DNA of 47,532 nucleotides. It comes from Anaerotignum sp. (GTDB taxonomy: Bacteria > Bacillota > Clostridia > Lachnospirales > Anaerotignaceae). Numbering within the stretch: position 1 is the stretch's first letter; each line of letters opens with the position of its first letter. The stretch is taken from positions 1 through 47,532 of the forward strand of contig JAHHTU010000016.1 in assembly GCA_020024455.1 (NCBI GenBank), in the 5' to 3' direction. This document shows positions 7,679-14,658 of this stretch, in pieces. The notes under the pieces were generated by a model, which saw only the letters and a list, made by a program, of their open reading frames with translations, searched no databases and had not been told where the DNA came from. The position numbers were made by a program, and so were the translations under genes.

Positions 7679-9224
7679 CCATAAACAACAGGCTTTATAT
7701 GAAAAAGCGGCAAAGGCATTGCGTATCTCTGTGGAGGAAATACAAGCGTTGCAGATATTCCGCCGTTCTTTGGACGCACGCAAAAAGGACAATATCCATT
7801 ATGTGTATGTGGTAGATGTTTCGGTTGCACAGGAGCAAAAAATACTGGAAAAATCCAAAAACAAACAAATTGCCAAAACACCTGATTTGACATATCGTTT
7901 GCCTGATGGGCAATGTTATATGAAAAAACGTCCGGTTGTGGTAGGATTTGGCCCTGCGGGGTTGTTTGCGGCATTGTTGCTGGCACAAATGGGACTGCGA
8001 CCAATCGTATTGGAACGTGGCGGCGATGTGGATTGCCGCAGCAAAGCGGTTTCTGATTTTTGGCAAACAGGAAAATTGGATACAGAAAACAATGTGCAGT
8101 TTGGGGAAGGTGGTGCAGGGACATTTTCCGACGGAAAATTGACGACCCGCATCAAAGACCCTCGTTGTCGCAAGGTTTTGGAGGAATTTGTGGCGGCAGG
8201 GGCACCAAAAGAAATCCTATATGATAACAAACCTCATATTGGTACGGATTTGTTGCGAGATGTGGTGAAACAAATCCGAAACCGTATCATTGCATTGGGT
8301 GGTGAAGTCCGTTTTTTTGCAAAGGTAACAGATATTTTGCATGAAAATGGGCGTGTGACAGGTGTGTGTATCCATGAAACAGAAACACTGGAAACAGATG
8401 ATGTCATTTTAGCATTGGGACACAGTGCAAGGGACACGTTTACCATGTTGTTTGAAAATCAGATTACATTGGAGCAAAAGCCATTTGCTATGGGAGTACG
8501 TATCGAACACCCACAAAGTATGATTGATTTGGCACAGTATGGCATATTTGCAGACAAATTGCCTGCGGCAGATTATCGCTTGACATATACCACACAAAAA
8601 AACAGAGGGGTTTATACATTTTGTATGTGTCCGGGTGGTTATGTGGTGGCGGCAGCATCGGAACAAGGACGGCTTGCCGTCAATGGCATGAGCGAACACG
8701 CCAGAGATGGCAAAAATGCAAATGCGGCTGTTTTGGTACAGGTATTTCCGGAAGATTTTGGGAGCAGTCACCCATTGGCAGGTATGTATTTCCAACGGGA
8801 TTTGGAGCAAAAAGCATTTTTGGCAGGTGGCAGTGATTATACTGCACCCATACAGACCGTTGGGGCGTTTTTGCAAAATGGTGCAGACACCATACAAGAT
8901 GTACTGCCAACGTATTGCCCCAAAACAAAATTTGCAGATATGAAAGAGATTTTTCCACCGTTTATGATAGAGGCAATGCAAGAGGCGTTATCTGCGTTTG
9001 GAAAGAAGCTGAGAGGCTTTGACAGACCAGATGCCATATTGACTGCTGTGGAGAGCCGCAGTTCCTCTCCTGTGCGTATTTTACGCAATGCAAAAGGGGA
9101 GAGCGTATCTTTGGCAGGATTATATCCCATTGGTGAGGGTGCAGGCTATGCAGGCGGTATTGTATCCGCAGCCGTAGACGGCGTGCAGGTGGCAGAACGC
9201 ATATTTCAAAAATATCAAATATAA
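7644..9224 (+). CDS. FAD/NAD(P)-dependent oxidoreductase (COG2509 type)
   Basis: A flavoprotein of 526 aa. After a ~95-residue N-terminal domain it shows the dinucleotide-binding fold VVVGFGPAGLFAALLLAQ ending in the acidic VLERGG. Further conserved pieces are FGEGGAGTFSDGKLTTR, ALGHSARDT and the C-terminal YPIGEGAGYAGGIVSAAVDG that closes over FAD. The substrate is unknown for this family. The ATG at 7644 lies 8 nt after GGAGGA inside the end of truA, so translation is coupled. The gene ends 2 nt before a strong terminator. Confidence 0.9.
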   Translation: MIRIMDLKLPIDHKQQALYEKAAKALRISVEEIQALQIFRRSLDARKKDNIHYVYVVDVSVAQEQKILEKSKNKQIAKTPDLTYRLPDGQCYMKKRPVVVGFGPAGLFAALLLAQMGLRPIVLERGGDVDCRSKAVSDFWQTGKLDTENNVQFGEGGAGTFSDGKLTTRIKDPRCRKVLEEFVAAGAPKEILYDNKPHIGTDLLRDVVKQIRNRIIALGGEVRFFAKVTDILHENGRVTGVCIHETETLETDDVILALGHSARDTFTMLFENQITLEQKPFAMGVRIEHPQSMIDLAQYGIFADKLPAADYRLTYTTQKNRGVYTFCMCPGGYVVAAASEQGRLAVNGMSEHARDGKNANAAVLVQVFPEDFGSSHPLAGMYFQRDLEQKAFLAGGSDYTAPIQTVGAFLQNGADTIQDVLPTYCPKTKFADMKEIFPPFMIEAMQEALSAFGKKLRGFDRPDAILTAVESRSSSPVRILRNAKGESVSLAGLYPIGEGAGYAGGIVSAAVDGVQVAERIFQKYQI

Positions 9225-9225
9225 A

Positions 9226-9252
9226 AAAGGTGTATGCATGGCATACACCTTT
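9226..9252. terminator. Bidirectional terminator between convergent genes
   Basis: A 12-bp perfect stem, AAAGGTGTATGC with its complement, has a 3-nt ATG loop (9226-9237 and 9241-9252) followed by a T-rich tail. The convergent minus-strand ORF ends at 9256. Confidence 0.9.
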
Positions 9253-9255
9253 CTT

Positions 9256-9768
9256 TTATGCTTTTTTGTTGCGGAAAGAAAAGAGATAATACATTTCCAC
9301 AAAAATGGTAATGGCAACAAATGGATAAGCAGAAAGCAGAAGTTTATCCAAATAGATGCTGTCGGATATGAAATGCATACCCATTTGTAAAAAGTCTAAT
9401 ATATTTGAGAAAATGTTCATCAATATGGTTTCCGGTAAAAATAATACGGTGGATATTGCACCCCATACAGCGTTGTTCTCAACTGCGGGAGATACGCCGG
9501 ATAATATGATGTAAAGCAGTGCCAATACCTGCATGACAAGTAACATCTTGCAAACAAGCATTGCTTTTTTGTATTTGGGAGAACAACCGTCAAATGCTTG
9601 TGTATGACATACTTTGATACTGTATGCAAAAGTCAGCAGTAATGTGATTGTCCAAAGAACCGTATTGGTCAGAAATGAAAAATCGAAAAACTGAAATGTC
9701 AGCACAGCCAGTGCTTGAAATACAACATAGAGTGCAAAGATACTTCCCCAAAAGCGTTTTTTACACAT
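9256..9768 (-). CDS. Membrane protein of unknown function
   Basis: The 170-aa product has about four hydrophobic segments: residues ~8-28, ~33-52, ~70-95, and a C-terminal one followed by FRNKKA. It begins MCKKRFWG at an ATG 7 nt after AAAGGGG. The frame is open 29 codons further upstream, but that part crosses the end of the preceding gene and has no binding site. It lies 34 nt after the 159-aa gene and is probably co-transcribed with it. I recognise no family. Confidence 0.65.
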   Translation of the reverse strand: MCKKRFWGSIFALYVVFQALAVLTFQFFDFSFLTNTVLWTITLLLTFAYSIKVCHTQAFDGCSPKYKKAMLVCKMLLVMQVLALLYIILSGVSPAVENNAVWGAISTVLFLPETILMNIFSNILDFLQMGMHFISDSIYLDKLLLSAYPFVAITIFVEMYYLFSFRNKKA

Positions 9769-9802
9769 ATAGATACCCCTTTCCATTTGAGAGAACCAAT
9801 GT

Positions 9803-10282
9803 TTACTTATGTATAATATAATACAAAAAAAGTAAAAAAGCAATAAAAATGACAAATATTGTCTTGTATGGAAAGGGAGGTGGTTGTGATATGGTTTTTG
9901 TTCCGTATTTTTTTAGATAAAAATTGCCGTTTGCTTGTTCAAAAATCACTTGAAACGTTGTGTTTACCGTTGTTCCCCAATATTCTAAGATAATGTGATT
10001 GGGGAAGTCCATATATACATAAGCCAATATAAAATCCAATGCAAATTTCGGCTCTTTGCTGTATTTTTGCACCATGCAATCCATATTGCTGAGGTTTTGT
10101 GCAATATATGCGAGATATGGTTTTAACTGCGCAAAGTTTTCTGCTTGTTCTTCCAAATCAACGATAATTTCATCTTGCCATTTGTCTTTTTTATAAATCA
10201 CGACTTCTGTTTCATTGGTAAGTTGTAGTGCATCTGCATTTGCAATTAATTTTGTCGTATCTGTATAACGTTTCTGTATCAT
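9803..10282 (-). CDS. Hypothetical protein with C-terminal membrane anchor
   Basis: A 159-aa protein: a soluble domain (about residues 1-130, with DUF-like features such as IILEYWGTTVNTTFQVIFEQ), a PPPFPYK hinge and one C-terminal membrane helix ending YYIIHK. Such tail anchoring would leave the domain in the cytoplasm. The ATG at 10282 is preceded by AAGGAAAA and lies 1 nt after the stop of the lipoprotein gene, so the two are translationally coupled. I do not recognise the function. Confidence 0.65.
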   Translation of the reverse strand: MIQKRYTDTTKLIANADALQLTNETEVVIYKKDKWQDEIIVDLEEQAENFAQLKPYLAYIAQNLSNMDCMVQKYSKEPKFALDFILAYVYMDFPNHIILEYWGTTVNTTFQVIFEQANGNFYLKKYGTKTISQPPPFPYKTIFVIFIAFLLFLYYIIHK

Positions 10283-10283
10283 G

Positions 10284-10418
10284 TTATTTTTCCTTATATG
10301 AAAGCGGTGATTGTCTTTTATTGCCTGCTGTTTCTTTTTGTTTTTCTTCGTTTGCGGCACAGGCGGCAGTACCCAAAATCAAAAGTGCCAAAACGACAGA
10401 GGGTGTTCGATGTTTCAT
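10284..10418 (-). CDS. Very small predicted lipoprotein (44 aa)
   Basis: It starts at an ATG 6 nt after AAAGGAGG. The sequence begins MKHRTPSVVLALLILGTAAC: a basic n-region, a hydrophobic core and a possible lipobox ending at Cys20. The -3 residue is Thr rather than Leu, so the lipobox is weak. The mature part would be only ~25 charged residues rich in Lys, Glu and Gln. The stop is followed after 1 nt by the next gene's ATG. The clear binding site and promoter argue for a real gene despite its size. Confidence 0.65.
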   Translation of the reverse strand: MKHRTPSVVLALLILGTAACAANEEKQKETAGNKRQSPLSYKEK

Positions 10419-10464
10419 AAAAATACCTCCTTTATGAGGATACGAATATATATTTGATAATATG

Positions 10465-10473
10465 AGTATAACA
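10465..10473 (-). promoter_or_regulatory. Extended -10 promoter for the lipoprotein operon
   Basis: On the minus strand TG-T-TATACT (10473-10465), about 45 nt before the lipoprotein start. No good -35 is seen at 17 nt, which fits an extended -10 promoter. Confidence 0.45.
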
Positions 10474-10528
10474 CAATATTCTGAACAAATTGTGAATGAA
10501 GTCTTACCGTTTTTTGAACTTTTGGCGA

Positions 10529-10557
10529 TTGACAGCAAAGTGTATGAGTGGTATCAT
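10529..10557 (+). promoter_or_regulatory. Sigma-A promoter of the YtrA-type operon
   Basis: Perfect TTGACA (10529-10534), 17 nt, TATCAT (10552-10557). Confidence 0.85.
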
Positions 10558-10559
10558 AC
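10542..10559. promoter_or_regulatory. Operator candidate 1 of the GntR regulator
   Basis: A perfect inverted repeat GTATGA-N6-TCATAC covers the -10 element. A bound repressor would block polymerase. Confidence 0.65.
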
Positions 10560-10568
10560 AGTTATAAA

Positions 10569-10590
10569 GTGTATGATAGCAGTAATACAC
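10569..10590. promoter_or_regulatory. Operator candidate 2 of the GntR regulator
   Basis: GTGTAT-N10-ATACAC lies just downstream of the predicted start of transcription and shares the GTGTATGA half-site with operator 1. YtrA-type regulators commonly repress their own operon. Confidence 0.55.
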
Positions 10591-10610
10591 TTTTGAGAGG
10601 AAGATGGCGT

Positions 10611-11000
10611 ATGATTGATTTTTATAATATACAATTTCATGAGAAAGAACCGGTGTATGTCCAAATTGTCGCATATTTGAAACGAGCCATTTACTTGGGG
10701 GAAGTGCAAAACGGAGAAGTTTTGCCGTCCAGACGAGAGATTGCGGCACAGTTGAAAATCAACCCCAATACGGCACAAAAAGCATTTCGCTTGATGGAAG
10801 AAGAAGGCTTGATACAAACGCCCAAAAATGCCGCAAGTGTCATACAATATACAGAAGATACATTACAACAGATACAGAAAAAAATGACAGATGACATCAT
10901 ACGGGAATTTGTGGACACGGCAAAACAAAACCGTTTGACATTGGCAGATGTGCAGGAGGCGATTGTGCGTATCTGGCAGGAAGATGATGCAGAGCGATAG
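10611..11000 (+). CDS. GntR-family regulator, YtrA subfamily
   Basis: A 129-aa DNA-binding protein. It has an N-terminal winged helix (EPVYVQIVAYLKRAI, LPSRREIAAQLKINPNTAQKAFRLMEEEGLI) and a short C-terminal dimerisation helix pair instead of a large effector domain, which defines the YtrA group. The ATG at 10611 is preceded by GAGAGGAAG. It is the first gene of an operon with an ABC transporter, the usual partner of YtrA regulators, and two palindromes in its promoter suggest autorepression. Confidence 0.9.
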   Translation: MIDFYNIQFHEKEPVYVQIVAYLKRAIYLGEVQNGEVLPSRREIAAQLKINPNTAQKAFRLMEEEGLIQTPKNAASVIQYTEDTLQQIQKKMTDDIIREFVDTAKQNRLTLADVQEAIVRIWQEDDAER

Positions 11001-11011
11001 GGGGAATGGAT

Positions 11012-11794
11012 ATGTGGTTGTTGTGCGGACATATGGTAAAACAAATTTGGAAAAAAGGCGGGAAATGGCTGTTGCTTATTCCGTTGGTGATTGCATTGCT
11101 CAGTATCCTATGGCGTGGCTCTCATGGCATATATGCACAAAGAGCAGGCGGTTTTTTACCATATCAGGATATGGTAGATTACAGTTTGACACCTTTGCTG
11201 TTTTGGGTTGGGCTGTTTGGGTTGCTTGGTTTGGTGTTTTTACATTACAAGCAATATCGCACAAAAAGTAACGGTATGATTACGTTTTTGACATTACCGC
11301 TTTCTCCCAAAGAAATCATGCTGGGGTTGGTGTTGCCTGCTGTGATATGGATATTTTTATATTATGCGGTATGGTTTGTGGCTTTGATTGTGTGGTATGT
11401 TCCCGCAACAAAATTTGCGGCACGTGTGGCAATGCAACAGGAATTTTGGATAGACGGCAAAGAAATCATCGCAGGCATTGTCCCGCAGATACATAATGGA
11501 CTGTATTTGGCATTTCGCAGAAGTATATTTTTATCCAATCTGTTTTCATTGCAAGATATGTTTGTGTTGGGAGATACTTTGTTACTTCGTATGTTCTGTT
11601 TATCTAGCATGGCGGTGTGTACGGTGGCAGTGGGTATCATGCCAAAGAAACGGTGGTTTTGGCTGATTTGTCTATACCCGCTTAGTGTGATAAATATGTT
11701 GTTTCCAAGTATATTGGAAATGTTTTTCTTTTTATATATTACAATCAAAGTTGTGACAGATTTTTATGAATATATCAAATATCCAAAGGGATAA
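11012..11794 (+). CDS. ABC transporter membrane subunit (predicted)
   Basis: The 260-aa product has about six membrane segments, with a large outside loop after the third or fourth (about residues 125-175). Its position between a YtrA regulator and an ATPase gene identifies it as the likely permease; the sequence itself has no diagnostic motif. The segment FLTLPLSPKEIMLG resembles the cytoplasmic coupling region of ABC-2-like permeases. The start is placed at the ATG at 11012, 7 nt after AGGGGG. The ATG at 11006 is only 1 nt from that site. Confidence 0.7.
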   Translation: MWLLCGHMVKQIWKKGGKWLLLIPLVIALLSILWRGSHGIYAQRAGGFLPYQDMVDYSLTPLLFWVGLFGLLGLVFLHYKQYRTKSNGMITFLTLPLSPKEIMLGLVLPAVIWIFLYYAVWFVALIVWYVPATKFAARVAMQQEFWIDGKEIIAGIVPQIHNGLYLAFRRSIFLSNLFSLQDMFVLGDTLLLRMFCLSSMAVCTVAVGIMPKKRWFWLICLYPLSVINMLFPSILEMFFFLYITIKVVTDFYEYIKYPKG

Positions 11795-11806
11795 GGGGGG
11801 ACGGTT

Positions 11807-13186
11807 ATGCAGAAAACAACGAAAATCAAATTATTGTTGTGTGTGCCGATGATAGTGATTGTGATATCTTATATTGGTATGCGTATGCTGGAAAGTCATG
11901 ACCATATCTATTTGGAAGATATACAGGGCAATCGTGATTTTTTACAGCCGTTTGCAACACAGTTGTTATTGACGGAACAAGGAGACAGTCTTGCTGATGA
12001 AGAGATTACCATTACAGCAGATGGTATCACACGAAGCAAAAGAACAAAAGAAGATACACGCCAGTATCAAAAGCGTATCGGTGTTTGGGAGGGAAATGCG
12101 GTATATGTAGATGAATATATCGACCGTATGCCGGCAAAAGATGCAAAAGTCGACAGGGAAGTGAAGATAGATGCAAAACATACAGAAACAATCCGTAAAT
12201 ATGATAAAGCACGCATAGAGATTTCTCTTGGCATCACTTCGAGTTTATACCAAGATGCAGAAATCAAACCCGATTTTGTGGTTGCACCACAAGGCGGATT
12301 TGAGGAATACGAACAAAAAACAGAACATTTTACAGAATATCGGCAAAAAGCATATGACGATGCGGCACAGGTTCGCACAAAAAATGTTTTGCTTGGCGAA
12401 ACGATATATACTGCAATATTGACCAATCGTGCCGTAAAAGGCAATTCGGGTATCTATCAAACCAATTTGCAGGCACTCAGTCAAACACAAGTGGGCGATA
12501 CATTTGTGTCGGATTTGTTTTTGAAAATCCCTGTGGACGAGCAAACACAAATATTGGATTTGGAAACAGCGGGAGAACATTTGGCATTGTTTACAAGAGA
12601 GGGAAATACCATCATTCTGCGTTTATATGATACAAAAGGCGTGTTATTGGAACAGAAGTCTTGGGATATGGGAGAGCGGATAGATGATGTTACCATCAGC
12701 AAAACAGATTGGAAAGCAGGAACAGGGTTTGTGATGGAAGTATCGCAGAAAATAGATGAAAATGTGTTTGTTGTGAAAAAACAAATATATCTTTGGGTGG
12801 AAAGAGGCAAAATCAAAGAAGTGACATTTGCACAAAACCAATCCACAGCCATACAAAGTGCTGTGTATCAAGATTTGCGTTTGGATATTTCCACACAGTA
12901 TGCAGTGCCGGAAAGTTGGCTACCGATTTTTGCACCATATGGCAATCCGCCGATGGATTATATATTTACGGTATATGATGCAAACCATATGGTATATCAA
13001 GGGCAGTTGGTTACAGATTGGAATGATGACTACTATCAATATTATGGTCGTTTTTTTGCATACAACAATGAAAACGGTATCTATCTGTCGATAAAAGAAC
13101 AGCAGAACCCACCAGAGAAGGCATATCAAGAGTATATTCGTATGGTTACGGAAATTGCAATCGAAGGGAGGGATATAGATGATTGA
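11807..13186 (+). CDS. Membrane-anchored extracytoplasmic protein of the ABC operon, unknown function
   Basis: A 459-aa protein with one N-terminal membrane helix (about residues 8-26) and a large hydrophilic domain predicted outside the cell. The domain is rich in short beta-like stretches (for example EHLALFTREGNTIILRLYDTKG) and could be propeller-like. It has no lipobox or enzymatic motif that I recognise. It lies 12 nt after the permease gene, behind AAGGGGGG, and overlaps the ATPase gene by 8 nt. Co-translation implies it works with this transporter, perhaps as a sensor or accessory subunit. Confidence 0.7.
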   Translation: MQKTTKIKLLLCVPMIVIVISYIGMRMLESHDHIYLEDIQGNRDFLQPFATQLLLTEQGDSLADEEITITADGITRSKRTKEDTRQYQKRIGVWEGNAVYVDEYIDRMPAKDAKVDREVKIDAKHTETIRKYDKARIEISLGITSSLYQDAEIKPDFVVAPQGGFEEYEQKTEHFTEYRQKAYDDAAQVRTKNVLLGETIYTAILTNRAVKGNSGIYQTNLQALSQTQVGDTFVSDLFLKIPVDEQTQILDLETAGEHLALFTREGNTIILRLYDTKGVLLEQKSWDMGERIDDVTISKTDWKAGTGFVMEVSQKIDENVFVVKKQIYLWVERGKIKEVTFAQNQSTAIQSAVYQDLRLDISTQYAVPESWLPIFAPYGNPPMDYIFTVYDANHMVYQGQLVTDWNDDYYQYYGRFFAYNNENGIYLSIKEQQNPPEKAYQEYIRMVTEIAIEGRDIDD

Positions 13187-13925
13187 TGTGAAGTATCTAT
13201 CATTTTTTTATGACGACATCAAACATGAGATTTTAGAGGATATCAAATTTACCATACCAGATGGGCAAATTGTTGGCATATTCGGTGTCAATGGTGCGGG
13301 AAAATCGACGTTATTACGCATTTTGGCTGGTGTGTTGACGCAAAAAGAAGAAAGTGCAACCTGCAATGACATTCGCATTGATGGAAAATCGCCGTTGGAA
13401 CAAAGAAAAAATATCGCCTGTATCTTTGAAGAAGGCACATTTTTGGCGGATTTGACACCGATGGAATATGGACGATTCTTGTCTGACTTTTATCCTAATT
13501 TTGATATGGTGTATTATGAAAAATTGTTGCAGTTTTTTCATTTGGAAGAACGGGTATCTGCGAAATTTTCAAGAGGCGAGCGGGCAAAATTGGAAATGGC
13601 GGCAGGTTTGGCAAAACGGACAAAATATATTTTTATGGACGAGCCGTTTTTGGGAAAAGATATCCTTGTCAAGCAAGACTTTTTGCATATGTTGGCAGGT
13701 TCTTTGACAGGAGAGGAAACATTGTTGATGGTAACGCATGAATTGGATTTTATGGAGTCATTTTTGGACAGGGCATTCTTATTGCATGAGAAAAAAATCA
13801 TCTTGGATATTTGTATGGACGATTTACACCAATCAGGTAAAAATTTGACAGCCACATTCAAAGAAGCGGTAGGATATGAGGAACGAGCCTATCAGAATAT
13901 ATGGAAAAAATTAGAAAAAATATAA
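13179..13925 (+). CDS. ABC transporter ATP-binding protein
   Basis: The 248-aa ATPase has Walker A GVNGAGKST (about residues 38-46), a Q-loop region replaced by CIFEEGTF, an ABC signature FSRGERAKLEMA, Walker B KYIFMDEPF and an H-loop in MVTHELD. The signature is a variant of LSGGQ, and the Q-loop glutamine is not obvious. This is seen in YtrB/BcrA-like exporters and may mean altered coupling. It starts at an ATG after GAAGGGAGGG, inside the end of the preceding gene, and ends just before a terminator. Confidence 0.92.
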   Translation: MIDVKYLSFFYDDIKHEILEDIKFTIPDGQIVGIFGVNGAGKSTLLRILAGVLTQKEESATCNDIRIDGKSPLEQRKNIACIFEEGTFLADLTPMEYGRFLSDFYPNFDMVYYEKLLQFFHLEERVSAKFSRGERAKLEMAAGLAKRTKYIFMDEPFLGKDILVKQDFLHMLAGSLTGEETLLMVTHELDFMESFLDRAFLLHEKKIILDICMDDLHQSGKNLTATFKEAVGYEERAYQNIWKKLEKI

Positions 13926-13928
13926 AAA

Positions 13929-13962
13929 ATATAGCAGGTTTTGATAAAAAAACCTGCTATAT
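13929..13962 (+). terminator. Terminator of the ABC operon
   Basis: A 14-bp stem ATATAGCAGGTTTT and complement (13929-13942 and 13949-13962) with a GATAAA loop, followed by a T-rich tail. Confidence 0.8.
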
Positions 13963-13983
13963 TCTGTATTTTATAAAAAAGCA

Positions 13984-14012
13984 TTGACAGTGCAAGTTAG
14001 CCATGATAAACT
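13984..14012 (+). promoter_or_regulatory. Sigma-A promoter of the feoA-feoA-feoB operon
   Basis: TTGACA (13984-13989), 17 nt, TAAACT (14007-14012). The same hexamer pair and spacing recur at the P-type ATPase operon promoter (19624-19652). Confidence 0.85.
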
Positions 14013-14015
14013 AAT
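13996..14015. promoter_or_regulatory. Divergent copy of the GTTAG/CTAAC operator in the feo promoter
   Basis: GTTAG (13996-14000) and CTAAT (14011-14015), separated by 10 nt instead of 6. It lies between and over the -35/-10 elements. It is weaker than the other sites because of the spacing. Confidence 0.4.
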
Positions 14016-14023
14016 GAAAAAGC

Positions 14024-14039
14024 GTTAGGGAAAACTAAC
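14024..14039. promoter_or_regulatory. GTTAG-N6-CTAAC operator at the feo start site
   Basis: GTTAGGGAAAACTAAC, a perfect 5-bp arm dyad about 5 nt after the predicted start of transcription. The same motif recurs at 14592, 14627, 19085, 19442 and 19475. Confidence 0.75.
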
Positions 14040-14098
14040 ATATATTGTTTTATCAAATTGTAAATAATTTTTTCAAATTTGAAAAGGAGGAACACACG

Positions 14099-14308
14099 AT
14101 GCCTTTATCTATGGCAAAAACAGGAGAAGCACAAACAATTAAAAAAATAAACGGAAAAGATGAAACAAGACGTTTCTTGGAAAGCTTAGGCTTTGTTGTG
14201 GGTGCTATTGTCACTGTGGTTTCTGAAATACAAGGAAATATGATTGTCAATGTAAAAGAATCTCGTGTGGCAATTAGTAAAACAATGGCAAGCCGAATTT
14301 TGGTATAA
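14099..14308 (+). CDS. feoA: FeoA-domain protein 1 (ferrous iron transport)
   Basis: A 69-aa SH3-like FeoA protein, a cytoplasmic partner of the FeoB iron permease. The conserved LESLGFVVGAIVTVVSEIQGNMIVNVKESRVAISKTMASRI covers most of it. The ATG at 14099 follows AAAGGAGG; the ORF is open 18 codons earlier, but that AT-rich part is leader. It is the first gene of the feo operon, 14 nt before a second, diverged feoA. Confidence 0.92.
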   Translation: MPLSMAKTGEAQTIKKINGKDETRRFLESLGFVVGAIVTVVSEIQGNMIVNVKESRVAISKTMASRILV

Positions 14309-14322
14309 AAGGAAGTGAAAAA

Positions 14323-14553
14323 ATGGAAGCTGCAAAAACTTTGAAAGATGTAAAAGTTGGGGAAACTGTTACTGTAATAAAATTGACAGGGGAAGGCCCT
14401 GTAAAAAGACGTATCATGGATATGGGAATTACAAAGGGCACCACAATTTTTGTAAGAAAAGTAGCACCTTTGGGAGACCCTATTGAAGTCACCGTAAGAG
14501 GATACGAACTTTCTTTGCGTAAAGCAGATGCAGAAATGATTTCTGTGCAGTAA
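14323..14553 (+). CDS. feoA: FeoA-domain protein 2 (ferrous iron transport)
   Basis: A second FeoA of 76 aa, with the classical GEGPVKRRIMDMGITKGTTIFVRKVAPLGDPIEVTVRGYELSLRKADAEMI core. The two FeoA proteins differ clearly. Tandem feoA-feoA-feoB is common in Clostridia, where the copies are thought to have distinct roles at FeoB. The binding site is AAAGGAAG. The 105-nt gap to feoB contains two operators and a possible internal promoter. Confidence 0.93.
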   Translation: MEAAKTLKDVKVGETVTVIKLTGEGPVKRRIMDMGITKGTTIFVRKVAPLGDPIEVTVRGYELSLRKADAEMISVQ

Positions 14554-14591
14554 GCAATAATATCCAAAAAAATATAGTGAAAGTGGAAGAT

Positions 14592-14609
14592 GGTTAGTAA
14601 ATACTAACC
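14592..14609. promoter_or_regulatory. Operator 1 upstream of feoB
   Basis: GGTTAGTAAATACTAACC, an 18-bp dyad with 8-bp arms. A weak promoter (TAAGCA at 14551, 16 nt, TATAGT at 14573-14578) would place the start of transcription just before it. Its centre is 34 bp from the next site. Confidence 0.75.
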
Positions 14610-14626
14610 AATTTTTTCGCAAAATG

Positions 14627-14642
14627 GTTAGTAAAGACTAAT
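14627..14642. promoter_or_regulatory. Operator 2 upstream of feoB
   Basis: GTTAGTAAAGACTAAT. The identical 16-mer occurs at 19442-19457. It ends 4 nt before the feoB ribosome binding site. Confidence 0.7.
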
Positions 14643-14658
14643 AAAAGGGAGGCAGAAC

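Noticed and set aside
14024..14039. Reading the GTTAG dyads as Fur boxes
   Set aside because: They lack the GATAAT/ATTATC core of Fur sites; the TTAG arms fit DtxR-like sites better.
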